A stretch of DNA of 60,131 bases from Saccharopolyspora spinosa NRRL 18395 (GTDB lineage: Bacteria > Actinomycetota > Actinomycetes > Mycobacteriales > Pseudonocardiaceae), in NCBI RefSeq assembly GCF_000194155.1, contig NZ_GL877878.1:3790044-3850174 (forward strand). The letters are read 5' to 3'. Each line of letters begins with the position of its first letter. The stretch's first letter is position 1. Shown one piece after another: positions 33,298-42,865 of the stretch. A model generated the notes under the pieces. That model searched no databases. It was not told the origin of the DNA and saw only the letters and a list, made by a program, of their open reading frames with translations. The position numbers and the translations under genes were made by a program.

Positions 33298-34272
33298 CTA
33301 CGAAGCCAACTCGGCGGCCGGGTGCAACCGGCGCTCGCGGGCCTGCGGGTGGAATTCCGGGCTCGACTCCTTGACCAGGTAGTGGGGCCGGCGCTTGGCC
33401 TCGAAGTAGCTCTTGCCCAGGTACTCCCCGAGCACCCCGAGGAACAGCAGTTGCAGCCCGCCCAATCCGACGACCCCGGCCAGCAACGTCGCGTAACCGG
33501 GCACGTGCACACCGTCCACAATGGTGTTCGCCACGACGAAGAGCACGTAGGCTCCGGCCAGCAGCGCCACCAGCACGCCCAGGTAGATCGACAGCCGAAG
33601 CGGCCTGCTGTTGAACGAAGTCAGCCCGTCGATGCCGTAGTTCACCAGCGCACCGAACGTCCACCGCGAACCCCCACCGCCCCGCGGCACGTTCCGGAAC
33701 GACACGTACGCCGTGTCGAAGCCGATCCACGCGAAAAGCCCCTTGGAGAACCGGTGGTACTCCGGCAGCGACAGCACCGCGTCGACGGCCCGGCGCGACA
33801 GCACCCGGAAATCCCCGGCCCCGTCCTGCAACCGCACGTCCACAAGCCGACCGCACACCCAGTAGTACACTTTGGACAGAGCCGACCGGAAACGGCCCTC
33901 ACCGTCGCGGCTGCGCCGCGCGACGACCTGGTCGTACCCGGAGTCCAACAGTTCCAGCATCCGCCGCAACAACCGCGGCGGGTGCTGCAAATCGGCGTCC
34001 AGCAGCGCAACCCGGCGGCCCCGCGCATGCCGCAACCCGCACAGCATCGCCGCTTCCTTCCCGAAGTTGCGGCTCAGCGACACGTAGCGAAAACGCGGGT
34101 TCAGCGCCGCCAACCGGCGCGCCTCCCGCAGCGTCCGATCGGTGCTGCCGTCGTCGACCAGGATCACCTCGTAATCCCGGACGCGTCCGGACAACGCCGC
34201 GACCAGCGCGTCGTGCAACCGTTGCAGGCCGCGCTCCTCGTTGAAGCACGGCACCACCATCGAGAGGTACAT
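33298..34272 (-). CDS. GtrB/DPM1-like family 2 glycosyltransferase
   Basis: The 324-residue enzyme has a cytoplasmic GT-A domain: MVVPCFNEERGLQRL, ILVDDGSTDRT, LSRNFGKEAAM, and the metal-binding LLDADLQHPP (DAD). Two C-terminal membrane helices follow (ALLAGAYVLFVV and GVVGLGGLQLLFLGVLGEYLG). This is the polyprenyl-phosphate glycosyltransferase layout (dolichol-phosphate mannose synthase, ArnC, GtrB), making an undecaprenyl- or decaprenyl-phosphate-linked sugar. First gene of a three-gene operon with the GtrA-YfhO fusion and PIG-L deacetylase. The ATG at 34284 four codons upstream is an alternative start. Confidence 0.88.
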   Translation of the reverse strand: MYLSMVVPCFNEERGLQRLHDALVAALSGRVRDYEVILVDDGSTDRTLREARRLAALNPRFRYVSLSRNFGKEAAMLCGLRHARGRRVALLDADLQHPPRLLRRMLELLDSGYDQVVARRSRDGEGRFRSALSKVYYWVCGRLVDVRLQDGAGDFRVLSRRAVDAVLSLPEYHRFSKGLFAWIGFDTAYVSFRNVPRGGGGSRWTFGALVNYGIDGLTSFNSRPLRLSIYLGVLVALLAGAYVLFVVANTIVDGVHVPGYATLLAGVVGLGGLQLLFLGVLGEYLGKSYFEAKRRPHYLVKESSPEFHPQARERRLHPAAELAS

Positions 34273-34471
34273 GGCAGGTCTCATCCCAGGTCGGTCGACC
34301 CCCGCTGAACCGGGAAGCCGCTGTGGGCCAAAGCGAATCGGCGTCGACCGTAGGATTCGGGCCGCGCGACACCCCCTACCGACACACGGGCGAATAATCC
34401 ACCCGTGGAGGCTTTTCGCCGCACCGCCACCCGATCGCGCAAATGCCCGGCGGAAATGGCAGGCTGGCTGC

Positions 34472-36541
34472 ATGCCGTCAGCGTCGTTTCCCCGCCGCAG
34501 CGCCCGCACCCAGGGCTTCACCCTGGGCGCGCCGCGGACCGTCACCGCCGGTGCCTCCGTGCTCTTCCTGCGCTCAGCGGGCGGCACCGAACGCAGCAAC
34601 GCCCTGTGGGCCCTCGACACCGAGACCGGCCAGGAGCGGATGCTCGCCGACCCGGCCGCGCTCCGCACCGACGACGAGGTCTCGCCAGAGGAGCAGGCCC
34701 GCCGGGAACGAGCCCGGGAGCGGGCCCTGGGCATCACCGGTTACGCCACCGACCGCGACGGGCACCTCGCCGCCTTCACCATCTCGGGGCGGCTGTTCGT
34801 GGTCGACGTCGCGACCGGCGACGCCCGCGAACTGCCGGCGCAGCAGCCGGTGGCCGACCCCAGGCCCGCCCCCGACGGGAACCGGGTGGCCTACCTCTCC
34901 GGCGGCCAGCTGCGGGTGATCGATGTGGATGGTTCCGGCGACCGAGCCCTGGCCGAACCGGACGGCGCCGACATCACCTGGGGCGCGGCGGAGTTCATCG
35001 CCGCCGAGGAAATCGACCGCCACCGCGGCTACTGGTGGTCACCGGACGGTTCGCGGCTGCTGGCGGCCCGCGTGGACGAATCCCCGGTGCAGTACCTGTA
35101 CATCGCCGACCCGTCCGCCCCGCTGAGCAAGCCGACGGCCATGCGCTACCCGGCCGCCGGCACGGCCAACGCGGACGTGTCGCTGGCCGTCTTCGACCTC
35201 GACGGCAACCGGGTGGACGTCGACTGGGACCGCCAGGCCTTCCCCTACCTCGTCACCGCGCACTGGTCCCGGCACGGTCGGCCGCTGATCGCCGTGGAAA
35301 CCCGCGACCAGCGCACCCAACTCGTCCTGGCCTTCGACCCCGCCACCGGCCGGACCACCGAGGTACACCGCGACACCGACCCGCACTGGGTGGAGATCAA
35401 ACCCGGCTGGCCCGCCTGGACCCCGAACGGCGACCTGGTGCGCATCAGCGCGGACGACGGCGCGTACCGGCTGGTCGTCGGCGACCAACCCTGGACCGCC
35501 GCGGTCTTGCAGGTGCGGGCCGTCCTCGACATCGGCGACGAGGACATCCTGATCTCCGCCTCGGAGCAGGATCCGACCCAGCTGCACCTCTACCGCGTCA
35601 CCGCCGACGGTGCCCGGCAGGTCACCCACCGGCCCGGTGTCCACATCGGAACCCGCTCCGGTGATGTGCTGGTCGTCGCCACGTCCACGCTGGACGAGCC
35701 CCGCACCCGCGTCCGCGTGCACCGCGGTGAGCAGGAAATCGCCGAGATCGGCAATCAGGCCGACGACCCCGAGATGAAGCTCAACGTCGAACTGCTCAGC
35801 CTCGGCGACCGCGAGCTGTGCAGCGCCCTGCTGCTGCCAAACGACTACGACCCGGCCGACGGCCCGCTGCCGGTATTGCTGGACCCCTACGGCGGCCCGC
35901 ACGCGCAACGCGTCCTCTCCCGCCAGCAGGGCTACCTGACGTCGCAGTGGTTCGCCGACCAGGGCTTCGCGGTGCTGGTCACCGACGGCCGCGGAACGGG
36001 CGGGCGAGGCCCCGAATGGGACCGAGCCGTCGCCGGTGACCTAGCGGGCCCGCCGCTGCAGGACCAGGTCGACGCCCTGCACGCAGCCGCCGAACAACAC
36101 CCCGAACTCGACCTCGGCCGGGTCGCCATCCGCGGCTGGTCCTTCGGCGGCTACCTCGCTGCGCTGGCCGTGCTGCGCCGCCCGGACGTCTTCCACGCCG
36201 CAGTCGTTGGTGCCGGGGTGGTCGACTGGCGGCTGTACGACACCCACTACACCGAGCGCTACCTAGGCGACCCCAACGAAGTCCCCGACGTCTACGTGAA
36301 GAACTCGCTGCTCGCCGACGCCGGCAACCTGGAACGCCCGATGCTGATCGTGCACGGCACCGTGGACGACAACGTCGTCCTAGCCCACGCACTGCGGCTG
36401 TCCGCCGCGCTGACCGCGTGCGCCCGTCCGCACAACGTGCTCCCGCTACCGGGCGTCAGCCACATGCCGACCGAGGAGACCACCACCGAGAACCTCCTGC
36501 TGCTCCAGGTGGATTTCCTGCGCAAGTCGCTGGCGCGCTGA
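34472..36541 (+). CDS. S9 family prolyl oligopeptidase (dipeptidyl peptidase IV-like)
   Basis: The 689-residue serine peptidase has an N-terminal beta-propeller (residues about 1-430, with RGYWWSPDGSRLLAARVDES) and a C-terminal alpha/beta hydrolase. The nucleophile is in GWSFGGYLAAL, the acid in VHGTVDDNV, and the histidine in GVSHMP. EEIDRHRGYWWSPD carries the Glu pair that binds the free N-terminus in DPP-IV-type enzymes. No signal peptide, so cytoplasmic. ATG 34472. It would release dipeptides from peptides with Pro or Ala in second position. Confidence 0.87.
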   Translation: MPSASFPRRSARTQGFTLGAPRTVTAGASVLFLRSAGGTERSNALWALDTETGQERMLADPAALRTDDEVSPEEQARRERARERALGITGYATDRDGHLAAFTISGRLFVVDVATGDARELPAQQPVADPRPAPDGNRVAYLSGGQLRVIDVDGSGDRALAEPDGADITWGAAEFIAAEEIDRHRGYWWSPDGSRLLAARVDESPVQYLYIADPSAPLSKPTAMRYPAAGTANADVSLAVFDLDGNRVDVDWDRQAFPYLVTAHWSRHGRPLIAVETRDQRTQLVLAFDPATGRTTEVHRDTDPHWVEIKPGWPAWTPNGDLVRISADDGAYRLVVGDQPWTAAVLQVRAVLDIGDEDILISASEQDPTQLHLYRVTADGARQVTHRPGVHIGTRSGDVLVVATSTLDEPRTRVRVHRGEQEIAEIGNQADDPEMKLNVELLSLGDRELCSALLLPNDYDPADGPLPVLLDPYGGPHAQRVLSRQQGYLTSQWFADQGFAVLVTDGRGTGGRGPEWDRAVAGDLAGPPLQDQVDALHAAAEQHPELDLGRVAIRGWSFGGYLAALAVLRRPDVFHAAVVGAGVVDWRLYDTHYTERYLGDPNEVPDVYVKNSLLADAGNLERPMLIVHGTVDDNVVLAHALRLSAALTACARPHNVLPLPGVSHMPTEETTTENLLLLQVDFLRKSLAR

Positions 36542-36554
36542 CGGAAAGCCCTGC

Positions 36555-36586
36555 TCGGCGGTGGGGACCGAATCCCGCACCGCCGA
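36555..36586. terminator. Hairpin between the convergent S9 peptidase and aldo/keto reductase genes
   Basis: TCGGCGGTG (36555-36563) pairs with CACCGCCGA (36578-36586), and GGGA/TCCC inside can extend it. It lies just after the plus-strand stop and before the minus-strand stop, serving both. Confidence 0.6.
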
Positions 36587-36593
36587 ACAAGCG

Positions 36594-37427
36594 TCAGAGG
36601 AGCTCCAGCGGAACCGGGTGCGGCGGGGCCGGGAAACCCGCGTCGAGCTCCGCGAGATCCGCCGCCGACAACTCGATGTCCAACGCCGCCCGGTTCTCCT
36701 CGACGTGCGCTTCCGTGGCCGCCTTCGGGATCGCGCACACCCCGTCCTGCGCCAACACCCAGGCGATCGCTACCTGCGCCGGGGTCACCGAGTGCCGCTC
36801 GGCGACCCGCCGCAACACCGGCTCGCCCAACAGCCGCCCCTGCTCGATCGGCGAGTACGCCATCACCGGCAACCCCTGCTGACGGCACCACGGCAGCAGG
36901 TCGAGCTCGATGCCGCGCCGCGTGAGGTTGTAAAGCACCTGGTTCGTGACGGACTGCCGACCGAGCTCGCTCGTGAACAACTCCGCCATGTCCTCGGGAT
37001 CGAAGTTGCTCACCCCGAAATGCCGGATCTTGCCGTCGGCGCGCAACTGCTCGAACGCGTCCAGCGTCTCCGCCAACGGCGTGCTACCGCGCCAGTGCAG
37101 CAGGTAGACGTCCAGGTGATCGGTGCCCAACCGCCGCAGACTGCGTTCGCACGCCTCGACGGCGCCACGCCGACCCGCGTTGTGCGGATACACCTTGCTG
37201 ACCAGGAAAACCTCGTCGCGGCGCCCGGCGATCGCGGCACCGACGACCTCCTCGGCGCCCCCGCTGCCGTACATCTCGGCGGTGTCGATCAGCCCCAGGC
37301 CGAGGTCCAGGCCGCGCCGCAGCGCGGCGACCTCCGCCGCGCGCTGCCCACGCCGCTCCCCCATGCCCCAGGTGCCCTGCCCCAGCACCGGCAATTCCTG
37401 CCCGCCACGCAGTTGAAGGCCTCGCAT
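36594..37427 (-). CDS. Aldo/keto reductase
   Basis: The 277-residue TIM-barrel NADPH oxidoreductase has the tetrad: Asp and Tyr in LIDTAEMYGSGG, Lys in LVSKVYP, and His in YLLHWRG. Cofactor motifs AIPKAATEAHVEEN and MAYSPIEQGRLL are also present. ATG 37427 follows GGAG. It faces the S9 peptidase across a terminator and is followed upstream by the two-component genes on the same strand, only 16 bases away, so it may be co-transcribed with them. Substrate unknown. Confidence 0.88.
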   Translation of the reverse strand: MRGLQLRGGQELPVLGQGTWGMGERRGQRAAEVAALRRGLDLGLGLIDTAEMYGSGGAEEVVGAAIAGRRDEVFLVSKVYPHNAGRRGAVEACERSLRRLGTDHLDVYLLHWRGSTPLAETLDAFEQLRADGKIRHFGVSNFDPEDMAELFTSELGRQSVTNQVLYNLTRRGIELDLLPWCRQQGLPVMAYSPIEQGRLLGEPVLRRVAERHSVTPAQVAIAWVLAQDGVCAIPKAATEAHVEENRAALDIELSAADLAELDAGFPAPPHPVPLELL

Positions 37428-37443
37428 GCACACTCCGTTTCAG

Positions 37444-38529
37444 TCAGCGCTGCTGCGGCAGCACGGCCACCAGCTCGAAGCCACCGTCCTCGGACGGCCC
37501 GGCGGCCAACCGCCCACCGGCCATCTGCACCCGCTCCGACAGGCCGGCCAGCCCGGACCCGCCGCTGCCGACCTCGATGGCCGGTCCCCGCCGGTCGGGG
37601 GCGCCGTTTGTGACGGCGACGTGCAGCGAGCCCTCGCGGAACACCAGCCGCACCTTGATGTCAGCACCGGGTGCGTGCTTGGAAGCGTTCGTCAACGCCT
37701 CCTGGACGACCCGGTAAGCCGCGCGCTCAACCGCAGGCGACACCCCGTGCGGGTCGCGGATCTCCGAGGAAAGCTCCACATCCACACCGGCGGCGCGCGC
37801 CCGCACGACCAGCTCCGGGATCGTGCTCAACCCGGCCCGCTGCCTGGGGGCGCCGAGCCCGAGCGTCGCGCGCATCTCGTCCAGCGCCTGCTTCGCCAAC
37901 CCGCGCAGCCGCCCGGCGGTCTCCTTCGCACCGGGATCCTCGGTGGTGGCCGCCAACGCCGCCGACTCGACCGCGATTAAGGTCACGTGATGTCCCACCG
38001 CGTCGTGGATCTCCCGCGCGATCCGGGCCCGCTCCTCCGCGCGCGCCGTCTCGGCCTTCGCCTGCAACTCCGCCTCGGTGGCCGCCTCCAGCTTCCGCAG
38101 ACTGTCCGCCAGCTGCTCCCGCAACGCCACCAGCGCCCCCAATGCCGTCGGCGCGCCTGCCGCCAGCAGCACGAACGCCACGGTCAGGATGATCGACCCG
38201 ACCCCCAGCGACTGCATGATCATCACCGGTGCCACGGCGACCGCCGCGGTCAGCAACACCCAGCCGACCAACATCTGGATCCGCGGCTGCGCGCGCCCCA
38301 ACGCGTACAACGCCACGACCGTCGGCGCCCAACCCAAACCACCGGCCAACGCTGGCATGCACAGCAGCACCGCGATCCGCGGCCACCGCCGCAACGGCAG
38401 CAGCGCCGAAGCCACCAAACCGGACACCGTCGCATAGCCGAACGGGTCGGGCGCGGCCAGCACAGCTGCCGCCGGAATCCCGACGACCAGCGCCTCAACG
38501 CCGAGCCGAGACCAGCGCACCGAACTCAC
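37444..38529 (-). CDS. Sensor histidine kinase (HisKA_3/NarL type)
   Basis: The 361-residue protein has about five N-terminal membrane helices (residues 8-135), a short coiled coil (about 138-168), and the dimerisation/phosphoacceptor motif AREIHDAVGHH with His175. It ends with an HATPase domain (ALTNASKHAPGA, GSGGSGLAGLSERV). There is no obvious extracellular sensor domain, so the signal may be sensed in the membrane. GTG start overlaps the response regulator stop (GTGA). Confidence 0.88.
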   Translation of the reverse strand: MSSVRWSRLGVEALVVGIPAAAVLAAPDPFGYATVSGLVASALLPLRRWPRIAVLLCMPALAGGLGWAPTVVALYALGRAQPRIQMLVGWVLLTAAVAVAPVMIMQSLGVGSIILTVAFVLLAAGAPTALGALVALREQLADSLRKLEAATEAELQAKAETARAEERARIAREIHDAVGHHVTLIAVESAALAATTEDPGAKETAGRLRGLAKQALDEMRATLGLGAPRQRAGLSTIPELVVRARAAGVDVELSSEIRDPHGVSPAVERAAYRVVQEALTNASKHAPGADIKVRLVFREGSLHVAVTNGAPDRRGPAIEVGSGGSGLAGLSERVQMAGGRLAAGPSEDGGFELVAVLPQQR

Positions 38530-39197
38530 CGGAAGCCGCCCGCCACGCGCTGCGCGATCAACGCGGCCTGCACCCGGTTCTGCGCGCCGAGCTTGCTCAA
38601 CACCGTCGACACGTAGCTCTTGACCGTCGCCTCGGTCAGCCCGAGCCGGACCCCGATATCGGCGTTGGACCGACCATCCGCCAACAACTGGAGCACCTGC
38701 CGCTCCCGCCCGGACAACCCCTGCACCAGCTGCGTCTCGTGCGCGTTGTCGGACAGACTGCGGAACCTGGGCAACAACCGCGCAGTGATCCGCGGATCCA
38801 GCACCGCCCCACCGGCCGCCAGATCGTGCACCGCCCGAACCAGCACCGCGGGCTCCGCGTCCTTGAGCAGGAACCCGTGCGCCCCGAACCGCAAGGCATC
38901 GGCCACGTAATCGTCCAGGTCGAACGTCGTCAGCACCGCCGGCACCGGCGGATTCGCCAACGTCGCCAAGTCCCGCAACGCCGTCAGCCCGTCCTTGCCG
39001 GGCATCTGCACGTCGATGAGGGCGACGTCGACGCGGTACGCGCGCACCGCGGCCAGCAACTCATCCCCGTTGCCCGCCTCGGCGACCACCCGGATCGAGC
39101 CGTCGCCCTCCAACAACACCCGCAGGCCACGCCGCAGCATCGCCTCGTCATCGGCAAGCACAACGCGGATCGGCCCCCCGCCGTCGTCAGCCCGCAC
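38526..39197 (-). CDS. LuxR/NarL-family response regulator
   Basis: The 223-residue regulator has a receiver domain with acidic pocket (LADDEAM), phosphoacceptor Asp62 in IDVQMPGKDG and Lys in LLKDAEP. The LuxR helix-turn-helix follows: LSGRERQVLQLLADGRSNADI and LTEATVKSYVSTVLSKL. It is first in the operon with its cognate kinase. GTG at 39197 is chosen because GGGAGG lies about ten bases upstream. Target genes are unknown; the downstream aldo/keto reductase is one possibility. Confidence 0.88.
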   Translation of the reverse strand: MRADDGGGPIRVVLADDEAMLRRGLRVLLEGDGSIRVVAEAGNGDELLAAVRAYRVDVALIDVQMPGKDGLTALRDLATLANPPVPAVLTTFDLDDYVADALRFGAHGFLLKDAEPAVLVRAVHDLAAGGAVLDPRITARLLPRFRSLSDNAHETQLVQGLSGRERQVLQLLADGRSNADIGVRLGLTEATVKSYVSTVLSKLGAQNRVQAALIAQRVAGGFR

Positions 39198-39284
39198 CTC
39201 TCGGTCACCTCCCTGTTCCGAGGGTCGCCAGCAGACTAGCGGGGCCGCGAAAGCGCAGCGCACACGCCACCCGAGCGCACTGTG

Positions 39285-40715
39285 TCAGCGGCGCCCGCCC
39301 TTGGCCTTCCGCTCCCGCACCCGCACCGAGATCCGCACCGGGCTACCCACGAACCCGAACGTCTCCCGGAACCTGCGCTCCAGGAACCGCCGGTACCCGG
39401 CCTCCAAGAACCCGGTGGTGAACAGCACGATCGTCGGCGGCCGCGACTGCGCCTGGGTGGCGAACAGGATCTTCGGCTGCTTGCCGCCCCGCACCGGCGG
39501 CGGGTTGGCCGCGACCAGCTCGGAAAGCCAACCGTTCAACCGGCCGGTGGAGATCCGGGTGTCCCACGAATCCAGCGCCGTGCGCAGCGTCGGGGCCAGT
39601 TTCGCCACCGCGCGACCGGTCTTCGCCGACACGTTGACCCGCTCGGCCCACCGCACCCGCACCAGCTCGCGGTCGATCTCCTTCTCCAACTGGTGGCGGC
39701 GGTCCTCGTCGACCAGGTCCCACTTGTTGTAGGCGATCACCAATGCCCGACCGGCCTCGACGACCATAGTGATCACCCGCAGGTCCTGCTCGCTCAACGG
39801 CTCGGAGCCGTCGATGAGCACGATCACCACCTCGGCCGCCTCGATCGCGGCCTTGGTGCGCAGCGACGCGTAGTACTCGGTGCCGCTTGCGGTCTTCACG
39901 CGCTTGCGCAGCCCGGCGGTGTCGACGAACCGCCACACCTGGCCGTCCAGCTCCACCAGCGAGTCCACCGGGTCCACCGTGGTGCCCGCGACGTCGTGCA
40001 CCACCGACCGCTCTTCCCCGGTCAGCTTGTTCAGCAGGCTCGACTTGCCCACGTTCGGCTTGCCGACCAATGCCACCCGCCGCGGCCCACCGGTCGCGCC
40101 GAAGATCTCGCGCGGCGTCTCCGGGAACACCTCCAGGACGGCGTCCAGCAGGTCACCGGAACCGCGCCCGTGCAACGCGCTGACCGGCATCGGCTCGCCC
40201 AACCCCAGCGACCACAGCGAATGCACGTCGGAGACGCCTCGCTGGTCGTCGACCTTGTTGGCGGCCAGCAGCACCGGACGCTTGGACCGCCGCAGCACCC
40301 TGGCCACGGCTTCCTCGGTCTCGGTGGCACCGACCCGGGCGTCCACCACGAGCAGCACCGCATCGGCGGTGTGCATGGCCAGTTCCGCCTGCGCGGCCAC
40401 CGACGCCTGCAGTCCCTTCGCGTCCGGCTCCCAGCCACCGGTGTCGACCACCGTGAAGCGGCGCCCGTTCCACAACGCGTCGTAGGCCACCCGATCCCGG
40501 GTGACACCAGGGGTGTCCTGCACGACGGCTTCCCGACGGCCCAGCAGCCGGTTCACCAGCGTCGACTTGCCCACGTTGGGACGGCCGACCACGGCCAGCA
40601 CCGGCTGCGGCTTCGTCGGCTCCTCGCCCTCGACCGCTTCGACCTCGTCGAACTCAGCCCACTCAGCCTCGTCGGACCACGTGCCGTCCAGGCCTTCCAC
40701 CGACTCGTCGGTCAC
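39285..40715 (-). CDS. der: Ribosome biogenesis GTPase Der (EngA)
   Basis: The 476-residue GTPase has two tandem G domains: [13 protein letters not shown] with [21 protein letters not shown] in the first, and [13 protein letters not shown] with [17 protein letters not shown] in the second. A C-terminal KH-like domain follows (about 385-476, ending basic). Der acts in 50S subunit maturation and is essential. GTG start overlaps the acyltransferase stop (GTGA). Same order as Rv1713-Rv1712. Confidence 0.95.
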   Translation of the reverse strand: MTDESVEGLDGTWSDEAEWAEFDEVEAVEGEEPTKPQPVLAVVGRPNVGKSTLVNRLLGRREAVVQDTPGVTRDRVAYDALWNGRRFTVVDTGGWEPDAKGLQASVAAQAELAMHTADAVLLVVDARVGATETEEAVARVLRRSKRPVLLAANKVDDQRGVSDVHSLWSLGLGEPMPVSALHGRGSGDLLDAVLEVFPETPREIFGATGGPRRVALVGKPNVGKSSLLNKLTGEERSVVHDVAGTTVDPVDSLVELDGQVWRFVDTAGLRKRVKTASGTEYYASLRTKAAIEAAEVVIVLIDGSEPLSEQDLRVITMVVEAGRALVIAYNKWDLVDEDRRHQLEKEIDRELVRVRWAERVNVSAKTGRAVAKLAPTLRTALDSWDTRISTGRLNGWLSELVAANPPPVRGGKQPKILFATQAQSRPPTIVLFTTGFLEAGYRRFLERRFRETFGFVGSPVRISVRVRERKAKGGRR

Positions 40716-41386
40716 GCTCGTTTCCCTCTCGAATAGTCTTGGCTCTGGTCCGCGACCAGCCGATCCAGCTCGGCGATCAGCTCGACCAGTTCGGTGCGCA
40801 CCGCCTCGGTCGCCACGACCAGCCCGGCGCGGCCTTTGCCCGCCGGCAGCACGATCGGCTCCCCGAACAACACGTCGATCCTCGGTAGCAGCCTACGGCC
40901 CGGGCCATCCGGGCGGCGCGTGCCCCGGCAGGCCACCGGCAGGATCAGCGCCTCCGACGTCCGCGCCAACCACGCCGCACCGTGCTGCGCATTGGTCACA
41001 TCGCCATCACCCCGGGTGCCCTCCGGGAACACCCCGACGAGACCACCGGCCCGCAGCACCCGCACCGCCGCCAGCAGCGGGGCGCGGTCCGGCGCACCGC
41101 GGCGCACCCCGATCTGCCCGATGCGGCGCAGGAACCAGCCCAGCGCACCGCGGAACATCTCCTGCTTGATCAGGAACACCGCGTGGCGCGGGATCATTCC
41201 GAACAGCAGCGGCCCGTCCATCATCGAACTGTGGTTGGCCACCAGTACCACCGGGCCCGTGCGCGGGATCCGCTCCGCGCCGTGGATCCGCACCCGGTAC
41301 GGCAGCTGCACGATCCGGCGCGAAATCCACTGGCCGCACCGGTGCATTCCACCGGACGCGCCCTCGGGCAGGGTCTCGTCGCTCAT
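40712..41386 (-). CDS. plsC: 1-acyl-sn-glycerol-3-phosphate acyltransferase family protein
   Basis: The 224-residue protein has the PlsC acyltransferase blocks: NHSSMMDG (HX4D), the GVRRG segment of block II, FPEGTRG (block III) and LPVACRG (block IV). It transfers acyl chains to lysophosphatidate in phospholipid synthesis. It is wedged between cmk and der with four-base overlaps on both sides (ATGA before, GTGA after); this position is shared by many actinobacteria but not M. tuberculosis. Confidence 0.9.
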   Translation of the reverse strand: MSDETLPEGASGGMHRCGQWISRRIVQLPYRVRIHGAERIPRTGPVVLVANHSSMMDGPLLFGMIPRHAVFLIKQEMFRGALGWFLRRIGQIGVRRGAPDRAPLLAAVRVLRAGGLVGVFPEGTRGDGDVTNAQHGAAWLARTSEALILPVACRGTRRPDGPGRRLLPRIDVLFGEPIVLPAGKGRAGLVVATEAVRTELVELIAELDRLVADQSQDYSRGKRA

Positions 41387-42114
41387 GGCGTCGTCCGCTC
41401 CGCCGCGACCAGCAGGCCACGGCACTCCACGTGCTTGCGCAACTGCGTGAGCACCTCCACCACACCCAGGTCCGTGGTGTCGAGCTCCACCGCGTCGTCG
41501 GCCTTGCGCAGCGGCGCCACCTTCCGCCCCGAGTCCAGCGCATCGCGGCGCTGCACGTCCGCGTGGGTCCGGTCCAGGTCACCGGCCCGTCCCTCGGAGA
41601 CGTCCTGCGCCGTGCGGCGCTGCGCGCGGGCGTGCGCGGACGCCGTCAGGTAGACCTTCAAACCCGCATCCGGGGCCACCACGGTGCCGATGTCGCGTCC
41701 CTCGACGACCATGCCGCCTGGCGACACCAGCGCCTCACCGATCAGCTTCCGCTGGTGGGCGACCAACTGCTCCCGCACCTCGGCGACCGCCGACACCGCC
41801 GACACCGCGCCGGTCACCTCCGGCCCGCGGATCTCCCGCCCCACGTCCGAGCCGTCCAGGAAGATCTCAGGGCCCTCCGGATCGGTGCCCACCGTCAGCC
41901 GCGCTGCGCGCACCACGCCTGCCACTGCGGCCGGATCCGACGGGTCGACCTCGGCGCGCAGCACCGCCAGCGTCACGGCGCGGTACATCGCTCCGGTGTC
42001 GAGGTAGGTAGCCCCCAATGCGAACGCCAACTTGCGGGACACCGTCGACTTGCCGGTGCCCGAAGGGCCGTCGAGCGCCACCACACCAAGGAGCCTGGCG
42101 TGTGCCACGTGCAT
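41383..42114 (-). CDS. cmk: Cytidylate kinase
   Basis: The 243-residue kinase has the P-loop LDGPSGTGKST, LDTGAMYRA and the CMP-binding region VEGRDIGTVV, followed by DVQRRDALDSGRKVAPLRKA. It phosphorylates CMP and dCMP. ATG 42114 has GGAAGG nearby; GTG 42108 is an alternative. Its stop overlaps the plsC start. Confidence 0.94.
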   Translation of the reverse strand: MHVAHARLLGVVALDGPSGTGKSTVSRKLAFALGATYLDTGAMYRAVTLAVLRAEVDPSDPAAVAGVVRAARLTVGTDPEGPEIFLDGSDVGREIRGPEVTGAVSAVSAVAEVREQLVAHQRKLIGEALVSPGGMVVEGRDIGTVVAPDAGLKVYLTASAHARAQRRTAQDVSEGRAGDLDRTHADVQRRDALDSGRKVAPLRKADDAVELDTTDLGVVEVLTQLRKHVECRGLLVAAERTTP

Positions 42115-42262
42115 GTCCTTCCCGAGCCGGAACCGATCGGCCCGACACCCGGCCGGACCAACCGTCCATTCTGCCTGGTCCGCTCCTGCCGATCCCAATC
42201 GCATCCAGATCCAATCCGGACTGCGGGACAAATACGAAAGTTCTACGAATAAGGTCTTGGGT

Positions 42263-42745
42263 GTGGATGTAACTGTGACCCCCTTGCCAGGGCTCGGCAC
42301 GCAGCAGGACTTCACCACCCGATCCGGCCACCGCATCGGCGTGATCACCTACCGGGACGGCCGCTTCGAGCTGATCGTCTCCGACCACGAAGACCCAGAC
42401 AAGGTGGCCGCCTCGGTCGCCTTGACCACCTCCGAGACCAGCACGCTGGCCAACCTGCTGGGCGCCCCGCAGCTGGTCGCCCAGCTCAACGAGCAGCACA
42501 GCGAGGTCGCCGGGATCACCACCTGGCAGCTGTCCGTCGCCCCGGGCTCCCCCTACGCCGGCCGAACCCTCGGCGACACGGAGATGCGCACCCGCACCTC
42601 CGTGTCGATCGTCGCGGTCGTCCGGGACGGCACCGTGCACCCCTCACCGCGGCCGGACTTCCAGTTCTCCGCCGGCGACCTGGTGGTGGTCGTGGGCACC
42701 GCGAAGGGGCTACGCGCAGCCAGCGAAATCCTGGAAAAGGGCTGA
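42263..42745 (+). CDS. khtT: TrkA-C domain regulatory subunit (KhtT-like) of a K+/H+ antiporter
   Basis: The 160-residue protein has an N-terminal region with RSGHRIGVITYRDGRFELIV and a C-terminal TrkA-C/RCK-C fold (about 85-160, LSVAPGSPYAGRTLGD, FSAGDLVVVVG). This is the layout of KhtT, which gates the CPA2 antiporter KhtU; in Bacillus and actinobacteria such subunits bind c-di-AMP. GTG at 42263 is used, divergent from cmk. The antiporter gene follows 120 bases downstream. Confidence 0.82.
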   Translation: MDVTVTPLPGLGTQQDFTTRSGHRIGVITYRDGRFELIVSDHEDPDKVAASVALTTSETSTLANLLGAPQLVAQLNEQHSEVAGITTWQLSVAPGSPYAGRTLGDTEMRTRTSVSIVAVVRDGTVHPSPRPDFQFSAGDLVVVVGTAKGLRAASEILEKG

Positions 42746-42865
42746 TCCGGCCCGTCCCGAACACTTTCCCGGCCACCTGACCGGGACACGCGTCACCAAC
42801 GGCGGTCCAGCGCGTGCCGATCCCCTAACAACTCCATACGCAGGGCACACGCGAGAGGAAACACG

